From Erodium maritimum (lineage: Eukaryota; Streptophyta; Magnoliopsida; Geraniales; Geraniaceae): 64,000 bases of DNA. The stretch spans positions 32,160,956-32,224,955 of the forward strand of contig OY997594.1 of assembly GCA_963921825.1 (NCBI GenBank). The letters are read 5' to 3'. Of the stretch, positions 42,503-55,915 are shown piece by piece. The position numbers were made by a program, and so were the translations under genes. The notes under the pieces were generated by a model. That model did not search any database and was not told the DNA's origin. It was given only the letters and a program-made list of their open reading frames with translations. Each line of letters opens with the position of its first letter. The first letter of the stretch is position 1.

Positions 42503-43747
42503 ATGGAACTAGACTTTAGGGTCTTGGCCTGGAACGCCCAGGTTTTGGGTAGTGATATCCATAAGCACGAGTTAAAGGGTTACCTCAATCAATACTGCCC
42601 GATCGTGGTGTTTATCCCGAATACGTTTCTAAATGATGGAGCCCTTAAAATCCTCCTTAGAAATCTTGGATTCCACAAGGGGGACTTGGAAGGAAGCTGT
42701 TGGCAACCAGGGAGGGGTGACGATGTTCTGGACGGAGGGGTTGAATGTCAGACAAGGTCGGTGCACTGAACATTGCATTGATATAAATGTCACCCCGCCG
42801 GGGGGGGGGGGTTGAATTCTGTTTCACAGGGATTTACGGTGAAGAGAATCGGGCTAACCGACTTAGAGCCTGGAGGATGCTACGCGATATGGCAGGAGAG
42901 GACATGGGGGACAAATTGATTGTGCTGGGTGATTTTAACTGCATCTTGCATCCATTGGAAACCAAATGGGGGGAACCCCTACCCAAATCAACTCATACAG
43001 AATATCAGGGAGGTTATTGAGGATGTCAGGCTCGAAGGCATGCCAATGTAGGGTTACCAATTTACTTGGCATAGAGAGAAAAATCCTCTAAACAAGATTG
43101 ACACGAAGCTATATCTCGCAGATGTTTCTACACAGTTACGCCCAAGCCTCCCTCACAAATTTGGGGTACTCGACCTCAAACCACAAGCCGCTTCTTCTAA
43201 GTTTGGCCAAGGAAGAGAAGGGACGTAGACCCACTCGATTCCGTTTTGAGATTATATGGACGGAAGATCCTCAGTGTGTGCATATAATTTAGGAGGAATG
43301 GCATCAAAGTACGAATACTACAATGACAGAGAATATCCAAAGGGTTTCCCAAGCGCTCCATCAATTGGGGCATGATGTCTTTAGAATTACAAGTAGAAAG
43401 ATTAAGGCGTGTCAGAAGTGTTTGGTTATTCTCAATAGCCGGCTGGATAGACCGGGTATTATGGAAAGAGAAGCAGTTCAGAAACAGTACACGGTTTTGT
43501 TGAAGAATCTGGAAAACTTCTGGCGCCAGAGAGCAAAGAAACATTGGTTAGCAGAGGGGGACAAAAATTCTAAGTTTTTCTTCGCAACACTGGATCGGAG
43601 AAAGAGGCAAAATACAATCCAGGATCTGGAGGAAAATGAGGGGAGGACTCTCACTTGGGAAAATGACTTAAGGCTTTCATTACTACATATTTCAGGGACA
43701 TCTTCAAAACCTCGTTTACAGATGAACACACTTGGTCGTTTGAGGTT
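42503..43747 (+). pseudogene. LINE ORF2, first part: endonuclease and start of RT
   Basis: The frame opens MELDFRVLAWNAQ and shows the endonuclease blocks LIVLGDFNCIL and TSNHKPLLL (family SDH changed to SNH). It continues with a helical linker ending KKHWLAEGDKNSKFF, the block that precedes reverse transcriptase in plant LINEs. Frame changes occur near 42770 and 43010 and stops near 43050 and 43290. A G12 run at 42800-42811 sits at one of the frame changes. Confidence 0.8.
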
Positions 43748-43923
43748 TGTAATAAATGTGGGAGACTAAGGGGCACCCATTAGTGGTCCTAGAAGTCTAA
43801 GAGTCACCCATTAATGATCCTACCATTATTGGGGTAATTGAAGAGTCATGTAATTGTGTATATATTTCTAGTTTCTATGTATATTCAGATCAAGTGGAAT
43901 AAGAACAACTTCTTATTTATTCA
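43748..43923 (+). repeat. 5' LTR of the copia element
   Basis: 176 bp, TG...CA, 96% identical by eye to the 3' LTR. Confidence 0.93.
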
Positions 43924-46900
43924 TGGTATCATAGCAGTGGTTATTAGCTCTGAGGGATTAGGGAATTTAGGTGGGCCTCCATTGGTGCCCCGTTGTGCAC
44001 GTTTACTGCCCAGGTGTGCAGGTGTGTTTTTTCGTTCATATTATTTTCTCACCTCCTATCCCATAAGGTAGAGGATCTTTTGGGTTGCCTATATCTGAAA
44101 TTTGAGACCCATCCAACCACCACCGGAATCTCACTTGCCTGTAGAAGTTAAGGTGTTTTTGAATCTGTTCGTATCGTTTTACAAGGCTCCAGTGCTTTTT
44201 TTATCTCACCTCCGGCGAGTGAAACCGCCCGCCCGCGAGCTTCTGGATTTTTTCGTCGCCGCCGCCATGCACCTAGTGAAAACAGTGGCATTGTTCCCTC
44301 TCTTCTGGCAGCCTGATTCGGGTATTTTTCATCTATTTTTATTCTACTTTTTACCTCTTTGAATGGCCGAAGAGACTAAAAATAGTTATTTTGATGGAAA
44401 GTATCCCCACAATGTCCCGAATAACCGATCCAAAATTGTCTGGACCAAATTATCCAGGTTGGTCAAAGAGTGTTCGCATTTATTTACGAAGTATTTCAAA
44501 GGATGATCACTTTTCTGATGACCGCCCTGTTGATGAAGAAGCTAAGAAAGAATGGGTGCGTGATAATGCACGAATGTTCCTTGAAATCAGGAACTTTATT
44601 GATCCAAAAATGGTTAGTTTGGTTAACCATTGTGAGTATGTCAAAGAGTTGATGGAGTATTTAGACTTTGTTTATTATGGGAAAGGGAATGTTGCTCGTA
44701 TTTATGATGTTTGTCAGGGATTTTATCGTGTTGAGCAAGGAGGGCAATCCCTACAAACCTATTTCATGAACTTCAAGAAGACTTACGAGGAACTAAATGC
44801 AGTAATGCCTTTACGCACAGATGTTAAGATTCAACAGACACAGCAGGAACAAATGGCGATAATGAGCTTTCTTGCAGGACTTGGCTCTCAGTTTGAGTCG
44901 ACCAAATCTCAAATCCTTTCTAGCACAGAGCTAACCTCGTTGGTTGAGGTTTTTAGAAGAGTTCTTCGTACAGATACCCAAAAAGGAGAGGTGTCATCTA
45001 CCCCCGAGGTCCACAATGTTCTTATTGGTCACTCACGCGGTCCTCTCAATTCTCGCCCTTATGGGAGAGGCGCTCACAAGGGAAGTGGACGAGAAAGTAA
45101 TCATGGTCGTTGGAGTAGTCGAAATCAAGAGACAGGGGGAGTTATCCGCTTCCATTGTAATGAACCAGGACATACCAAGAGATCGTGCCCAAAGTTGATC
45201 CCACGATCATCTGTCAATGTTGCTGCAACTTCTTCTGATCAGACCATCACTATATCTACAACCGAGTATGACCGTCTTCGCCAGTACCAGGATACATCCA
45301 CGTATTCATCTCACTCTGTCACCTCTGCCGCTGAGTTAGGTAATCTACCTAAGTGCCTCGTTTCGTCCCAATCCCCTTCTCAATGGGTCCTTGATTCTGG
45401 TGCCACAGATCACATGACAGGTAACCCTAAATTACTTGACACTTTTGAGCCTCGTACTTCATGTTCTTCTGTAAGCTTAGCTGATGGTTCTCAGTGCCCT
45501 GTTCTCGAGCCTGGGACGGTCCACCTCACACCAACCATTTCCTTACCTTCGGTCTTAAGCTTACCTGGATTTTCTTTTAATTTGATGTCCATCAGTAAAG
45601 TTACTCGTGCCCTAAATTGTTGTATCTCATTTTATCCTGATCATTGTCTGTTTCAGGATCTTTTGACGAAGTGGATTATTGGTAAAGGACATGAGTTGGG
45701 GGGGGGGGAGGGTTTACATCATGCATACCGAGAAACCCGCACCACCAGTCGCTTGTTCAGCCTCCTTAACCGTACTTAAAGCACATTGTCATTCTAGACA
45801 TCCATCTCTTCCCACCTTGAAGAAGCTTTATCCCAGTTTGAGAAGGTAAAATATTTTGATTGTGAAGCATGTCAGTTTGCTAAACATCATCATCTCCCCT
45901 CTACTCCTCGAGTCAAGAAAAGAGTCAACTCTCCTTTTGAATTAGTCCATTCTGATGTTTGGGGTCCGTCCCCTATAGTGTCTAAAACTGGGGTTCGGTA
46001 TTTGTTTCTTTTGTGGATGATTTTTCTCGAACTACATGGCTTTATTTCATGAAAAATCGGTCTGAGATATATTCTCATTTTACTGCCTTTTGTGCTGAAA
46101 TACAAACTCAGTTTGGTTCTAATGTTCGTATTTTGAGAAGTGATAATGCCAAAGAATACTTTTATGACCATTAACTACTTACATGGCCCAAAATGGTATT
46201 CTTCATGAATCATCTTGTGTAGATACCACGTCTCAAAATGGCATTGCTGAAAGAAAGAATAGACATCTTCTTGAAATTGCAAGAGCCCTTTTATTTCAAA
46301 CTCATGTACCAAAATGTTTTTGGGCTGACGCTGTCTCCACTGCATGTTTTCTCATCAATCGTATGCCTTCATCTGTCCTTCAAGGTGACATCCCGTATCA
46401 AGTCTTGTTTCCCACCAAACATCTTTTTCCTATTACTCCTCGTATCTTTGGGAGTACATGTTTTGTTCATGATGTTCGTCGTAATCGCACGAAACTGGAT
46501 CCTAAGTCTGTTAAATGTGTTTTCTTAGGGTATTCCCGGTTACAGAAAGGATATAGTTGTTATTGTCCTGATCTTCATCGATACCTTGTCTCCATTGATG
46601 TCACTTTTATTGAATATTATCCTTTCTTTTATTTGGAAATTCCTCACACTCCACGATAGGGGGAGACCGATGACTTGTTAATCTACCACATCTCTCATCG
46701 AGAACCGATTGTACCTGCACCTCCTGTTTTATTTTCCACCACACCGACACCATCAGTTATTCTGGACCCGCCACCACCACCACCACCACCGCCACTGCCT
46801 ATCCGTTACATTTATTCCCGTCAACAAGCACCTCCCGCTACATGTCCGGAGCCAAGTTCCTCTTCGCCACCAGATCCTAACGACCTCCCCATCGGCCTTC

Positions 46901-48524
46901 GCAAAGGCAAACGACAGTGTACATATCTTATCTCTTCCTTTATGTCATATGATGAATTGTCTCCTTCATCATGTTCTTTCATAGCCTCTATTGATTCAGT
47001 CTCGATTCCTAAAACTATTCATGAGGCACTATCCCATCCTGGCTGGCGTTCAGCGATGACAGAAGAGATGAGTGCACTGGATGCGAATGGTACTTGGTAG
47101 TTGATCATGTTGCCTCGCGGGAAAAAAGGCTATTAAATTTAACTCTGATGGCTCTGTTGCACGCCTTAAAGCTCGACTCGTGGCCAAAGGCTTTGCTCAA
47201 ACTTATGGGGTGGATTACTCTGATACTTTCTACCCTGTTGCTAAGCTGACCTCTGTGCGGTTGTTTGTCTCTTTGGCAGCCACTTATGATTGGCCTTTAT
47301 ACCAACTGGATATCAAAAATGCTTTCTTGCATGGGGACTTGCATGAGGAAGTCTATATAGAGCAACCTCCTGGTTTTGTTCCTCAGGGGGAGTGTGGACT
47401 GGTATGTCACCTTCGGAAATCATTATATGGTCTTAAACAGAGTCCTCGAGCTTGGTTCGGAATGTTTAGCCAAGCAGTTGAAAAGTTTGGAATGAACAAG
47501 AGCAAGTCCGATCATTCTGTATTTTACAGGAAATCTTCAACATGTGTTATTCTTCTAGTTGTATATGTGGATGAGATTGTTATCACTGGCAGCGATAACT
47601 TGGGCATCTCTTCGCTGAAGTCTTTTCTCCACAGCCAGTTTAATACCAAAGACCTGGGAGTCTTGAAGTACTTTCTGGGAGTAGAAGTATAAAGAAGCAA
47701 GAAGGGCATATTCTTATCTTAGAGAAAATATGTTCTTGATTTGTTATCAGAAACTGGGAAGCTAGGAGTCAAGCCATGTTCTGCCCCATTACCTCAAAAT
47801 ATGCAACTCGTGAAAGAAGGTGAACTATTTGAGAATCCAGAGAGGTACATAAGAATTGTGGGGAAACTGAACTACCTTACGGTAACTCGACCTGATATTG
47901 CATATTCAGTAAGCATCGTAAGTCAGTCTATGTCCTCCCCTATTGTTGAACACTAGACTGCTCTTGAACATATTCTGGCATATCTAAAAGGAGCACCAGG
48001 ACGTGGTTTACTCTACCAGAACCACAATCATACTCATATAGAATGTTTCACAGATGCAGATTGGGCAGGATCCAAGATTGATCGACGATCCACGTCGGGA
48101 TATTGTGTATTTGTGGGAGGAAATTTAATCTCGTGGAAAAGTAATAAACAAAATGTTGTCTGACGTTCTAGTGCAGAATCAGAGTATAGAGCCATGGCTC
48201 AATCGATTGCTGAGATAATGTGGATCTATCAACTGCTTTCAGAACTCGGTCTCAAAGTCTCCATGCCAGCAAAATTATGGTGTGATAATCAAGTTGTTAT
48301 TCATATTGCCTCAAATCCCGTATTTCATGAACGAACCAAGCATATTGAGATTGACTGTTATTTCGTCCATGAAAAGCTATAGCAGAATTTGATTACCACC
48401 GCATATGTACAGACCAGAGAACAATTAGGAGATATGTTCACCAAAGCACTTACAGGTACTCGGGTTGATTATCTTTGTAACAAGCTGGGCATGATTAACA
48501 TCTATGCATCAGCTTTAGGGGGAG

Positions 48525-48700
48525 TGTAATAAATGTGGGAGACTAAGGGTCACCCATTAGTGGTCCTAGAAGTCTAAGGGTCACCCATTAATGATCCTAC
48601 CATTATTGGGGTAATTGAAGAGTCATGTAATTATGTATATATTTATAGTTCCTATGTATATTTAGATCAAGTGGAATAAGAACAACTTCTTATTTCTTCA
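48525..48700 (+). repeat. 3' LTR of the copia element
   Basis: 176 bp, TG...CA, preceded by a purine-rich tract. Confidence 0.93.
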
Positions 48701-48705
48701 AGGTT

Positions 48706-50463
48706 CAAGCCCATGTGACAGATGCGCAGAATCAAATTCGTATGAGAGAACTTATTCCAAGTGAGCCAAATGAGGTATGGGCGGCGATGTTTCAAATGGG
48801 CCAAACAAATCCACGAGCCCGGACAGTCTTAACCCTTATTTCTCCTAAAGATATTAGAGCATTCTTAAGGACCAAGTCACCTTGTTTATTTAGAGCGCGA
48901 TTGAAATGAGGGAATTCCCGGCTGCTCACAATGAAATAACTTTGGTGCTTATACTAAATAAGTCGGCCCCAAAGAAGATCACGGACCTCCGGTCGATTGC
49001 CCTGTGCAACGTCATATTCAGAGTATTATCTAAGGTACTAGCAAACAGACTGAAAGCTAAGCTACATGGCCTTATCTTGGAAAACCAAGGAGCCTCTGTA
49101 CCAGGTCGATCAATCCAAGACAATATTTGTACAAATTTTGAGGTCATCCATTGCCTAAAACGCAGGATGCAAGGACAGAAGGGATATATAGCACTTAAAC
49201 TGGATATGATAAAGCCTACGATCAAGTTGAATGGAATAATTGGAGCAGATGATGATCAAAATGAAGTTCAGGAGTGTGTGGATCAATTTGATGAAGGCGT
49301 GCATTCTTTCAGTCTAGTATAAGGTAGTTTCGGAAGGGAGGTCTACGGATATGATTTCACCGGTAAGAGGAATCCGCCAGGGTGATCCGTTATCCCCGTA
49401 TCTATTTTTATTTTGTATGGAAGCCTTATCTTGCTTGTTGAACCAGGCGGAAGAGAATGAGGACATCCAAGGGGTTTTAGTCGCTAGGGGGCCCATCGGT
49501 TTTACATATGCTATTCGCGGATGACTGTTATATTTTTTACAGGGATGATGATCTATACACTAAAGCTTTGCAGGATATCCTGCCAATTTTTGGGAGTATC
49601 TTGGGCCAACAAATTCACCGGGACAAGAGCTCGATCTTTTTCAGCACCAACACGTCAGTAAGTAACATACATCTTTGTTGCAACAATCTGGGCATACGAG
49701 AGATATTAGAAGCCTCCACGTATCAGGGGGTCCCAAATTTTATTGGGAGAAACATAACTTTAGCTCTTCAGTTTATTGCAGATAAGGTTATATCCCGGAT
49801 TGGAACTTGGGATAACCAACTTTTGTCTCAGGGAGGGAAGGAGGTTCTTATCAAATGAGTTCTGACAACACTCCCGGTCTACACAATAGGGGTGTTCTTA
49901 CTGACCCAATCCCTTATATCAACTATTCATGTGGCTTTGGCCAGATTCTAGTGAGTAGGGTCGGCGAAATCCAACAGGCTTATAATTTGGAAATATTGGC
50001 ACAAGCTCTGCATTCCCAAAGCAAAAGGAGGTATGGGTTTTCGAGACTTGATCGATTTTAATCTATCCCTATAAGGGAAAATGGGATGGAAATTCTTGAC
50101 AGATGCAAGAGCGCTAGTGTCCATAATTTTCAAAGCAAGGTACTTCCCGAATGGGGATTTACTAACGGCGGGAAGAGGAAATGGCCCTAGCTTTCTTTGG
50201 ACCAGCATTAGAGCAACACAAACGTTACTTACTCACGAGGCTAGGAGAGTAGTGGGATAGGGAACATCTGTAAAAATTCTGGGCGATCCGTGGTTGATAG
50301 GGGGAGACTCGTGGGTTCGGACATCGGGGGACGAGATGTCAGGGTGTGCATGGATCCCTTTTCTTACCAGGTAAGCGGGAATGGGATAAGGAAAAAATAA
50401 GAGCAAATTTCCTAAGTCCGGATCAAGAGGCTATTCTGACTATCCCATTATTTGCCATTGGAA
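48706..50463 (+). pseudogene. LINE ORF2, second part: reverse transcriptase
   Basis: Visible blocks are DLRSIALCNVIFRVLSKVLA (48988), ENQGASVPGRSIQDNI, GYIALKLDM (49186), RGIRQGDPLSPYLF (49366) and the catalytic LFADDCYIFY at 49508, which keeps both aspartates. Frame changes occur near 49210 and 49320-49500, and several stops follow after 49858. The sequence runs into the CTGAT target site of the solo gypsy LTR and resumes at 56702. Confidence 0.85.
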
Positions 50464-51304
50464 CTGATTGTCACGCCCCAAATCCGGTTTTGACCGGACT
50501 CGAGACGTGACCTGAGTTAATAATAGAAAGATAATAAACAATTGATAAATCCTTTAAAATTTCAAACAAACTCCATCAAATACTCATAAATAAATAATCC
50601 AAAAACTTCAAATATGAGTCAAAGCTCAACATAAAGAGTAAGATAAATAGTGTTTAGTACAAACGACCAACACAACTCTATAATAATCCCCAAGACATCC
50701 AGAAGCTCTCGAGCCTCGAACTCACTAGACATCAGGTGCGCCTGTAAAAACAGTCAGAAAAACCATAAGGGTGAGCTTACGCTCAGTAGGAAAAATCGTA
50801 AACAACTCAACCTTTAGATCAATAATAACACTGTTTTAACAAGATAATGCAAATAACGATTTAATTATGATTAACAATGAAGTGCTAGTAACACTTTAAA
50901 TACTATTAACCAATGGAACACTAATAATCAGAATGAATGAGAAAAGTGCCATATTCTTAAAGATAGCAATAACTTAAAAAGATCCATGAAAATTACTATA
51001 AATGTATCATAACTACTAAAATGGGGACAATTAGTAACACACCAACCACTTGCTTTCTCAAGCCTCCGATCCACGGATAGATTCTGGTGTCACATCGGTT
51101 CCCATATTCGATCCACCAGAGTACCCATATCATATCAGATTTTCCCTCGGTCCAGAGGCACATACATCGGGGCACCGGAAACCATCCCAAAGGGACGCTC
51201 ATCGTCGGAATTCTCGGAAATGCCTCCAAAGGACCATATGTCATAGGGAACCAAGGTAGTGCTCCCGTAGGAGGCATACACTTGGATGAAACCACAAGTA
51301 ACCA

Positions 51305-51460
51305 TTTCCCCGCAGGGTAAACCATCCAATTGCCCGCAGGCTCCGAAATCAATGCCCCGCAGGGTCCAATAATCAATGCCCGCAGGCTCCAATAATCAAT
51401 GCCCCGCAGGCTCCAATAATCAATGCCCGCAGGCTCCAATAATCAATCATTATCCCGCAG
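51305..51460 (+). repeat. ~23-bp tandem repeats in the solo LTR
   Basis: Five to six copies of CGCAGGCTCCAATAATCAAT with CCC or CC linkers. Confidence 0.8.
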
Positions 51461-52849
51461 GATCTGCCAACACCAACGACTATAACACCACCAGATTACG
51501 CCCCCCCCGGTGTAAGTACCCTACCGAACAACCAAACATCTTAAGAACAAGAATAAGGGAAACACAGAATAACACATCAATCAACCAACGCTTATTAAAT
51601 CACACTTTCACCACAACACACCAAAGACACCCATTTAATCCTCACACTTACCGTTATATTTACCTGTCACGATCCATCGGTCCATCAATCACCTGATCGT
51701 ACCGTTTGGCACAATCAGTCATACTCGATCATCCGTTCAAGTATTCAATCATTCAACATTCAATCAATCGACCAATCATATAAACATTCAATCAATCAAT
51801 CAAGCATACGATTTAGCTAGTTTCGTTAGACTCTTAACTTATCCAAACTAGGCAACCAAGCATGTGAACCTAAAACAACAACTAATCTGAGGGCTCATCA
51901 CGGCCTCTCTACCAGTAAAACAATTCCCAAGTATTGAAAGCGATTTACACTAGTTATTCTCATCCTATGCATGCATACTAGACACATCCGGTTATTAGTA
52001 ATTGAAAGACGATTATTCTAGTTATTCGCATCCTATATGGAATTCTAGGACCTTTCCGATTTTATTAACCTAATAGGCACACTAGTAATGAAATACTCGA
52101 GTAGTTAGGACTTTCCCTACCTTGAGGTCTTCCTCTAAAACTCTGCTGTAAAGCTGGTTAGTCGCTCCTCCGTTCTTCACACGGGTTCCAGAGTGATCTT
52201 CGTCTCTCTAGCTCGGGTCCAAGGCCTTTCCTTCACTTGAGCTCGGGCTCACGGTCTTGGACCACAACAATACCAATGTCACGCCCCAATTTCAGTAAAC
52301 CGAACTCGGGACGCGAACATTTAAAATAATAAAACATTTTGAAACCATTTTCATTAACCCACTTTAAAAAAAACCATTTGTTCAACAAAATAATATTTAC
52401 AACTTAAAACACGTCCCAACAAGTGGACATAGTATGGTATCCGTTGCTAGACTCAAAATAAACCCAGAAAATCCCGCTCCTAGCTCTTTAAGCTTCGGAA
52501 GCTCACCTAGTCCAACCTGCGATCGGTACCTGTAGGAAAAGTAGCTAGGGGTGAGCGTTCGCTCACCACCACGGATAACAGACTGACTACGGCATAATTA
52601 GCAGACAATGCCAGTAACACCAACAATAAACTCAACACCGGGGAAACTATCCCCAACCCAAGTACTCCGACTGACACACGCCCATTGTTACCTTCCTTGA
52701 CCAACTCAACACTTTGACACATAAAGTAGACCCGACACAACGATCACGACCTCTTCCAAGGACTCAAAAGAAAGCTACGCAACACCAAACAAGATCACAA
52801 AGGATCGCACACCAAACAAGATCACAAAGGATCGCAAACCAGCCGCCAA

Positions 52850-53060
52850 CTGCTCAGTGCCAAGAACGCTCACACCCTGCCGAGACTCTAACTCAATCAG
52901 GCCAACCCAAGAATGCTTGCAACTTACCGAGACTCTAACTCGTAAGCCAGCCGGAGAATGTTTGCAACTTACCGAGACTCTAACTCGTAAGCCAGCCAAA
53001 GAATGCTTGCAACTTACCGAGACTCTAACTCGTAAGCCAGCCAAAGAATGCTCACAAACC
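52850..53060 (+). repeat. ~45-bp tandem repeats in the inner solo LTR
   Basis: Units of GCAACTTACCGAGACTCTAA plus CTCGTAAGCCAGCC recur about four times here and again singly at about 53521, 53637 and 53685. Confidence 0.8.
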
Positions 53061-53184
53061 CAAACCACACACGCGCGGCCAGGACCCCTTTATTGGCGGG
53101 CGGGCCCCCTACCCCGTCTGAACATGCTGACGCGTGTGCTCGTGGACCCCCGTTTCATGAAGCGGGCCCCCAACCTCAAGTAAC

Positions 53185-53214
53185 CACAATCACAATCACA
53201 ATCACAATCACAAG
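53185..53214 (+). repeat. CACAAT microsatellite
   Basis: Four perfect CACAAT units followed by CACAAG. Confidence 0.85.
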
Positions 53215-53234
53215 CAAGTTCAACAACCAGTAAC

Positions 53235-53850
53235 AACGCAGGTTCAACACTCACAGGCACTCATGGCCACCCAAGACACCAACAGAAGAACACGGACTCA
53301 ACAACCCCACATGCACTCACGGCCTCCCAAGACACACCAACAGTAAAGACACGGGCTCACAACACCACGGGCACTCACGACCACTCAAACCACCAACAGT
53401 AAAGACACGGGTTCAACAACCCCACATGCACTCATTGCCACCCAAAACACCAATGGTAAAGACACGGGTTCTACAACCCCACGGGCACTCATGGCCACCC
53501 AAAACCCAACAATAAAACACGCTCGCAACTTACCGAGACTCTAACTCGTAAGCCAGCAAAAACACCAAAGGTAAAGACACGGGTTCAACAACCCCACGGG
53601 CACTCATGGCCACCCAAAACTCAACAATGAAACACGCTCGCAACTTACCGAGACTCTAAATCGTAAGCCAGCCAAAGAACGCTCGCAACCTCCCGAGACT
53701 CTAACTCGGTCAGGCCAGCCAAAACCCCAACAGTAAAGTACGGGCTCTCATGGCCACCCAAACACAAATAATAACACGGGCTCTCATGGCCACCCAAGAC
53801 TCAACAATAATAGCACGGGCTCTCAAGGCCACCCAAGACACCAAATAAAC
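53235..53850 (+). repeat. ~37-70-bp repeat array in the inner solo LTR
   Basis: About a dozen diverged units with CATGGCCACCCAA and ACACGGGTTCAACAACCCCA. This is the reverse complement of the GGTGGCC array at 12282-12580. Confidence 0.75.
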
Positions 53851-55684
53851 AAACAACCTCCGGCTTAACCAAAGCCTCCAACAGTCCTAATATCGATAAG
53901 TTCACAAACAACCTCCGGGCATGGTCATATGCCTCCAGTAATTCTAACAACACTAAGTTCTCTGCTCCTACGACACTACTAAGTGTCACATGCATTTCCA
54001 ATATTCGCTACGTTCCCGTATCATGCCTTTCTAATATTCGATAACCTACTTAACCCACGACACCCCGGTGTCACATGCAATTCTACTGTTAACTTTCCCT
54101 AGTCAGGGCCGAGATCCGGCTACTTTTCCCTACCTCGTGCGTGTTCTCCCAAAAGCCAACCAACGAGCTCCGGTGATTATCTCAGTCACTCACCCAGCTT
54201 TCCCTTGCCTCGGTCCGTGGCACGATCTAAAAGAACACAATTTAAAGGCACTTAACAACTCGCAAGAATAAACTGAAAATCATTAAACTTGATGCCCAAA
54301 TTTAATCCCGACAATGTCGATCACTCCCAAACTTTCCAAATACTCGACATTGTCGATAAGGGACCCGTAAAGGCCCGATTCGCCCGACATGGCGAATCTG
54401 CCCGGGTTTTGTAAATGCCCTTCCGGGGCTCCAAAAATTCCCGTTTTCGTTTCTACGGTCTTAGAATAATTCAAGGGTCCCAATGCATTTGACGGAATTG
54501 AATTCCGACTTCCGAGTCAATTAATTAATGTTTAAAGTTTCTAAACCGATAAATACAACTTTCGCATTTTAATTCCAAATTTCGATTCGGTTATGGATAA
54601 ATTATTCGGGGAACGTCCTAAACCACCCAAACACGAAACCCTAATTCCCGAGCGTGTGGGCCCCACCCGGCCATCCTTGGAAAATGTTCCTTTTCGCCCC
54701 AAAACGTTCCTAACGAACTCCAATCCTTAACCCAACCTTAATCAACACATCTAAACTCAAACCCTAAAATTCAAACGTTCCAAAATGAGAAAAAATATGG
54801 GTTCTTACCGTAGGTAATGACGAGGGGAGTTCGAATCTTCAATCGTTGAGTCGATCGGTCGGTCGGGTCGTCGGGAAATCACCAAAAACCCAACCTTCTT
54901 CTTCCTTTCTCTCTCTTCTTTTCTCTTTCTTCTCTCTCCTAAATTCTGAAATTGCCGAACCATCTCACTCTCTTCCCCTTTTGTTTTGTTTTAAAAATCA
55001 AACCACACATCAAAATGACAAAAGTACTCTTACTTTCCCTTTTTCTTTAGTTTTAAGTCAAAGGGAAAAGTTATCCCCTTTTCTTCATTCCATCACATTC
55101 ATGACAAGTGGCAAAATGGGTACCACCCCTTTTTGGAAAAATATCTACTAGATATTTTCCAATCAGATTCGCGCAAATCGGACATTTCGGGCCCTGAACG
55201 GGCACTTTTTCCCAAAAATTACGAAATCTGACGGGCTACAAGGAAACGGCTCAACTAAGACCGCTGCGATGACGGCTAAGCTTTTTGGATCCAAAACGGT
55301 CCTCGAATGGACCAAAACGTCGCTCGGTTGACTTTTCCAGCGAGAAGTCAACTTTTCCGAAAACGGTCAGAAAGTTGCCCTGAGTCCCCCAGAACTCACT
55401 TTGGTCGATAATGGGGTCAAGTTAAGTCTGGTATGACTCTCGGGGTCATTTTATGTTCAATTAAGTGTTTGTCTTAAAAATTTTAAATTTTCCTGTTTTT
55501 CGCAGGTTTGACTGGCGTTGACCGGGAGTGGTTATTACAACCAAAATTAGTAACCCAACGGAGTGTTCCTCAACCAAAGATTACAGAACAATCCTCAAGC
55601 AATGGAAACAAGGTCAAAGAAGTGATCTAGAAATCGAAATGGGCTAAAAGGAAGGGTTTTTGGATCTAGAGGTCTGATCTGGAA

Positions 55685-55915
55685 GGTGGCCCTGACCGTA
55701 GCACAGGCCGTGCCAGAACCTGGCACGGACCGTGTCACAGACCGGCCCGGTAACCAGCACGGACCGTGCGGCACACCGGCCTGGAGTCTGACACGGACCG
55801 TGCGAGGTTCCGTGCCGGACTCAAGCCCGTTCCGCGCAGCACGCCGTGCCGGTACCTGGCTCGTTCCGTGCGGCCTGCCGTGCCGGCACAGGGCCCGGTC
55901 CGGGTCACGCTCCGT
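55685..55915. repeat. GC-rich cluster of CACGGaCCGTG palindromes
   Basis: The near-palindrome CACGGACCGTG occurs at least three times, with many partial versions such as GTTCCGTGC and GCCGTGCC. The region is far more GC-rich than the rest of the LTR. Confidence 0.7.

Larger units (their letters stand above)
43743..48705 (+). mobile_element. Ty1/copia retrotransposon with both LTRs, 4953 bp
   Basis: LTRs of 176 bp lie at 43748-43923 and 48525-48700, both TGTAATAAATG...CA, with a perfect AGGTT target duplication at 43743-43747 and 48701-48705. A primer site, TGGTATCATAGC, follows the 5' LTR (43924) and a polypurine tract, TTTAGGGGGAG, precedes the 3' LTR. In pol order there are gag with a zinc knuckle (44391-45200), protease with DSGATDHM (about 45393), integrase (45780-46660), reverse transcriptase (47160-47700) and RNase H (47700-48440). 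The element is structurally complete but its coding region is broken about six times. The LTRs differ at 7 of 176 sites (4.0%), which at 1.3-1.5e-8 substitutions per site per year suggests about 1.4-1.6 million years. Confidence 0.95.
52277..55539 (-). mobile_element. inner solo LTR, long-LTR gypsy family
   Basis: Begins TGTCACGCCCC and ends GGTTATTACA, with a perfect ACCAA target duplication at 52272-52276 and 55540-55544. It is the reverse-complement counterpart of 10669-13656 at its first 400 bp and through its repeat arrays. At 3263 bp it is the longest of the four LTRs here, partly because of extra tandem units. It lies inside the outer solo LTR and so is younger. Confidence 0.88.
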
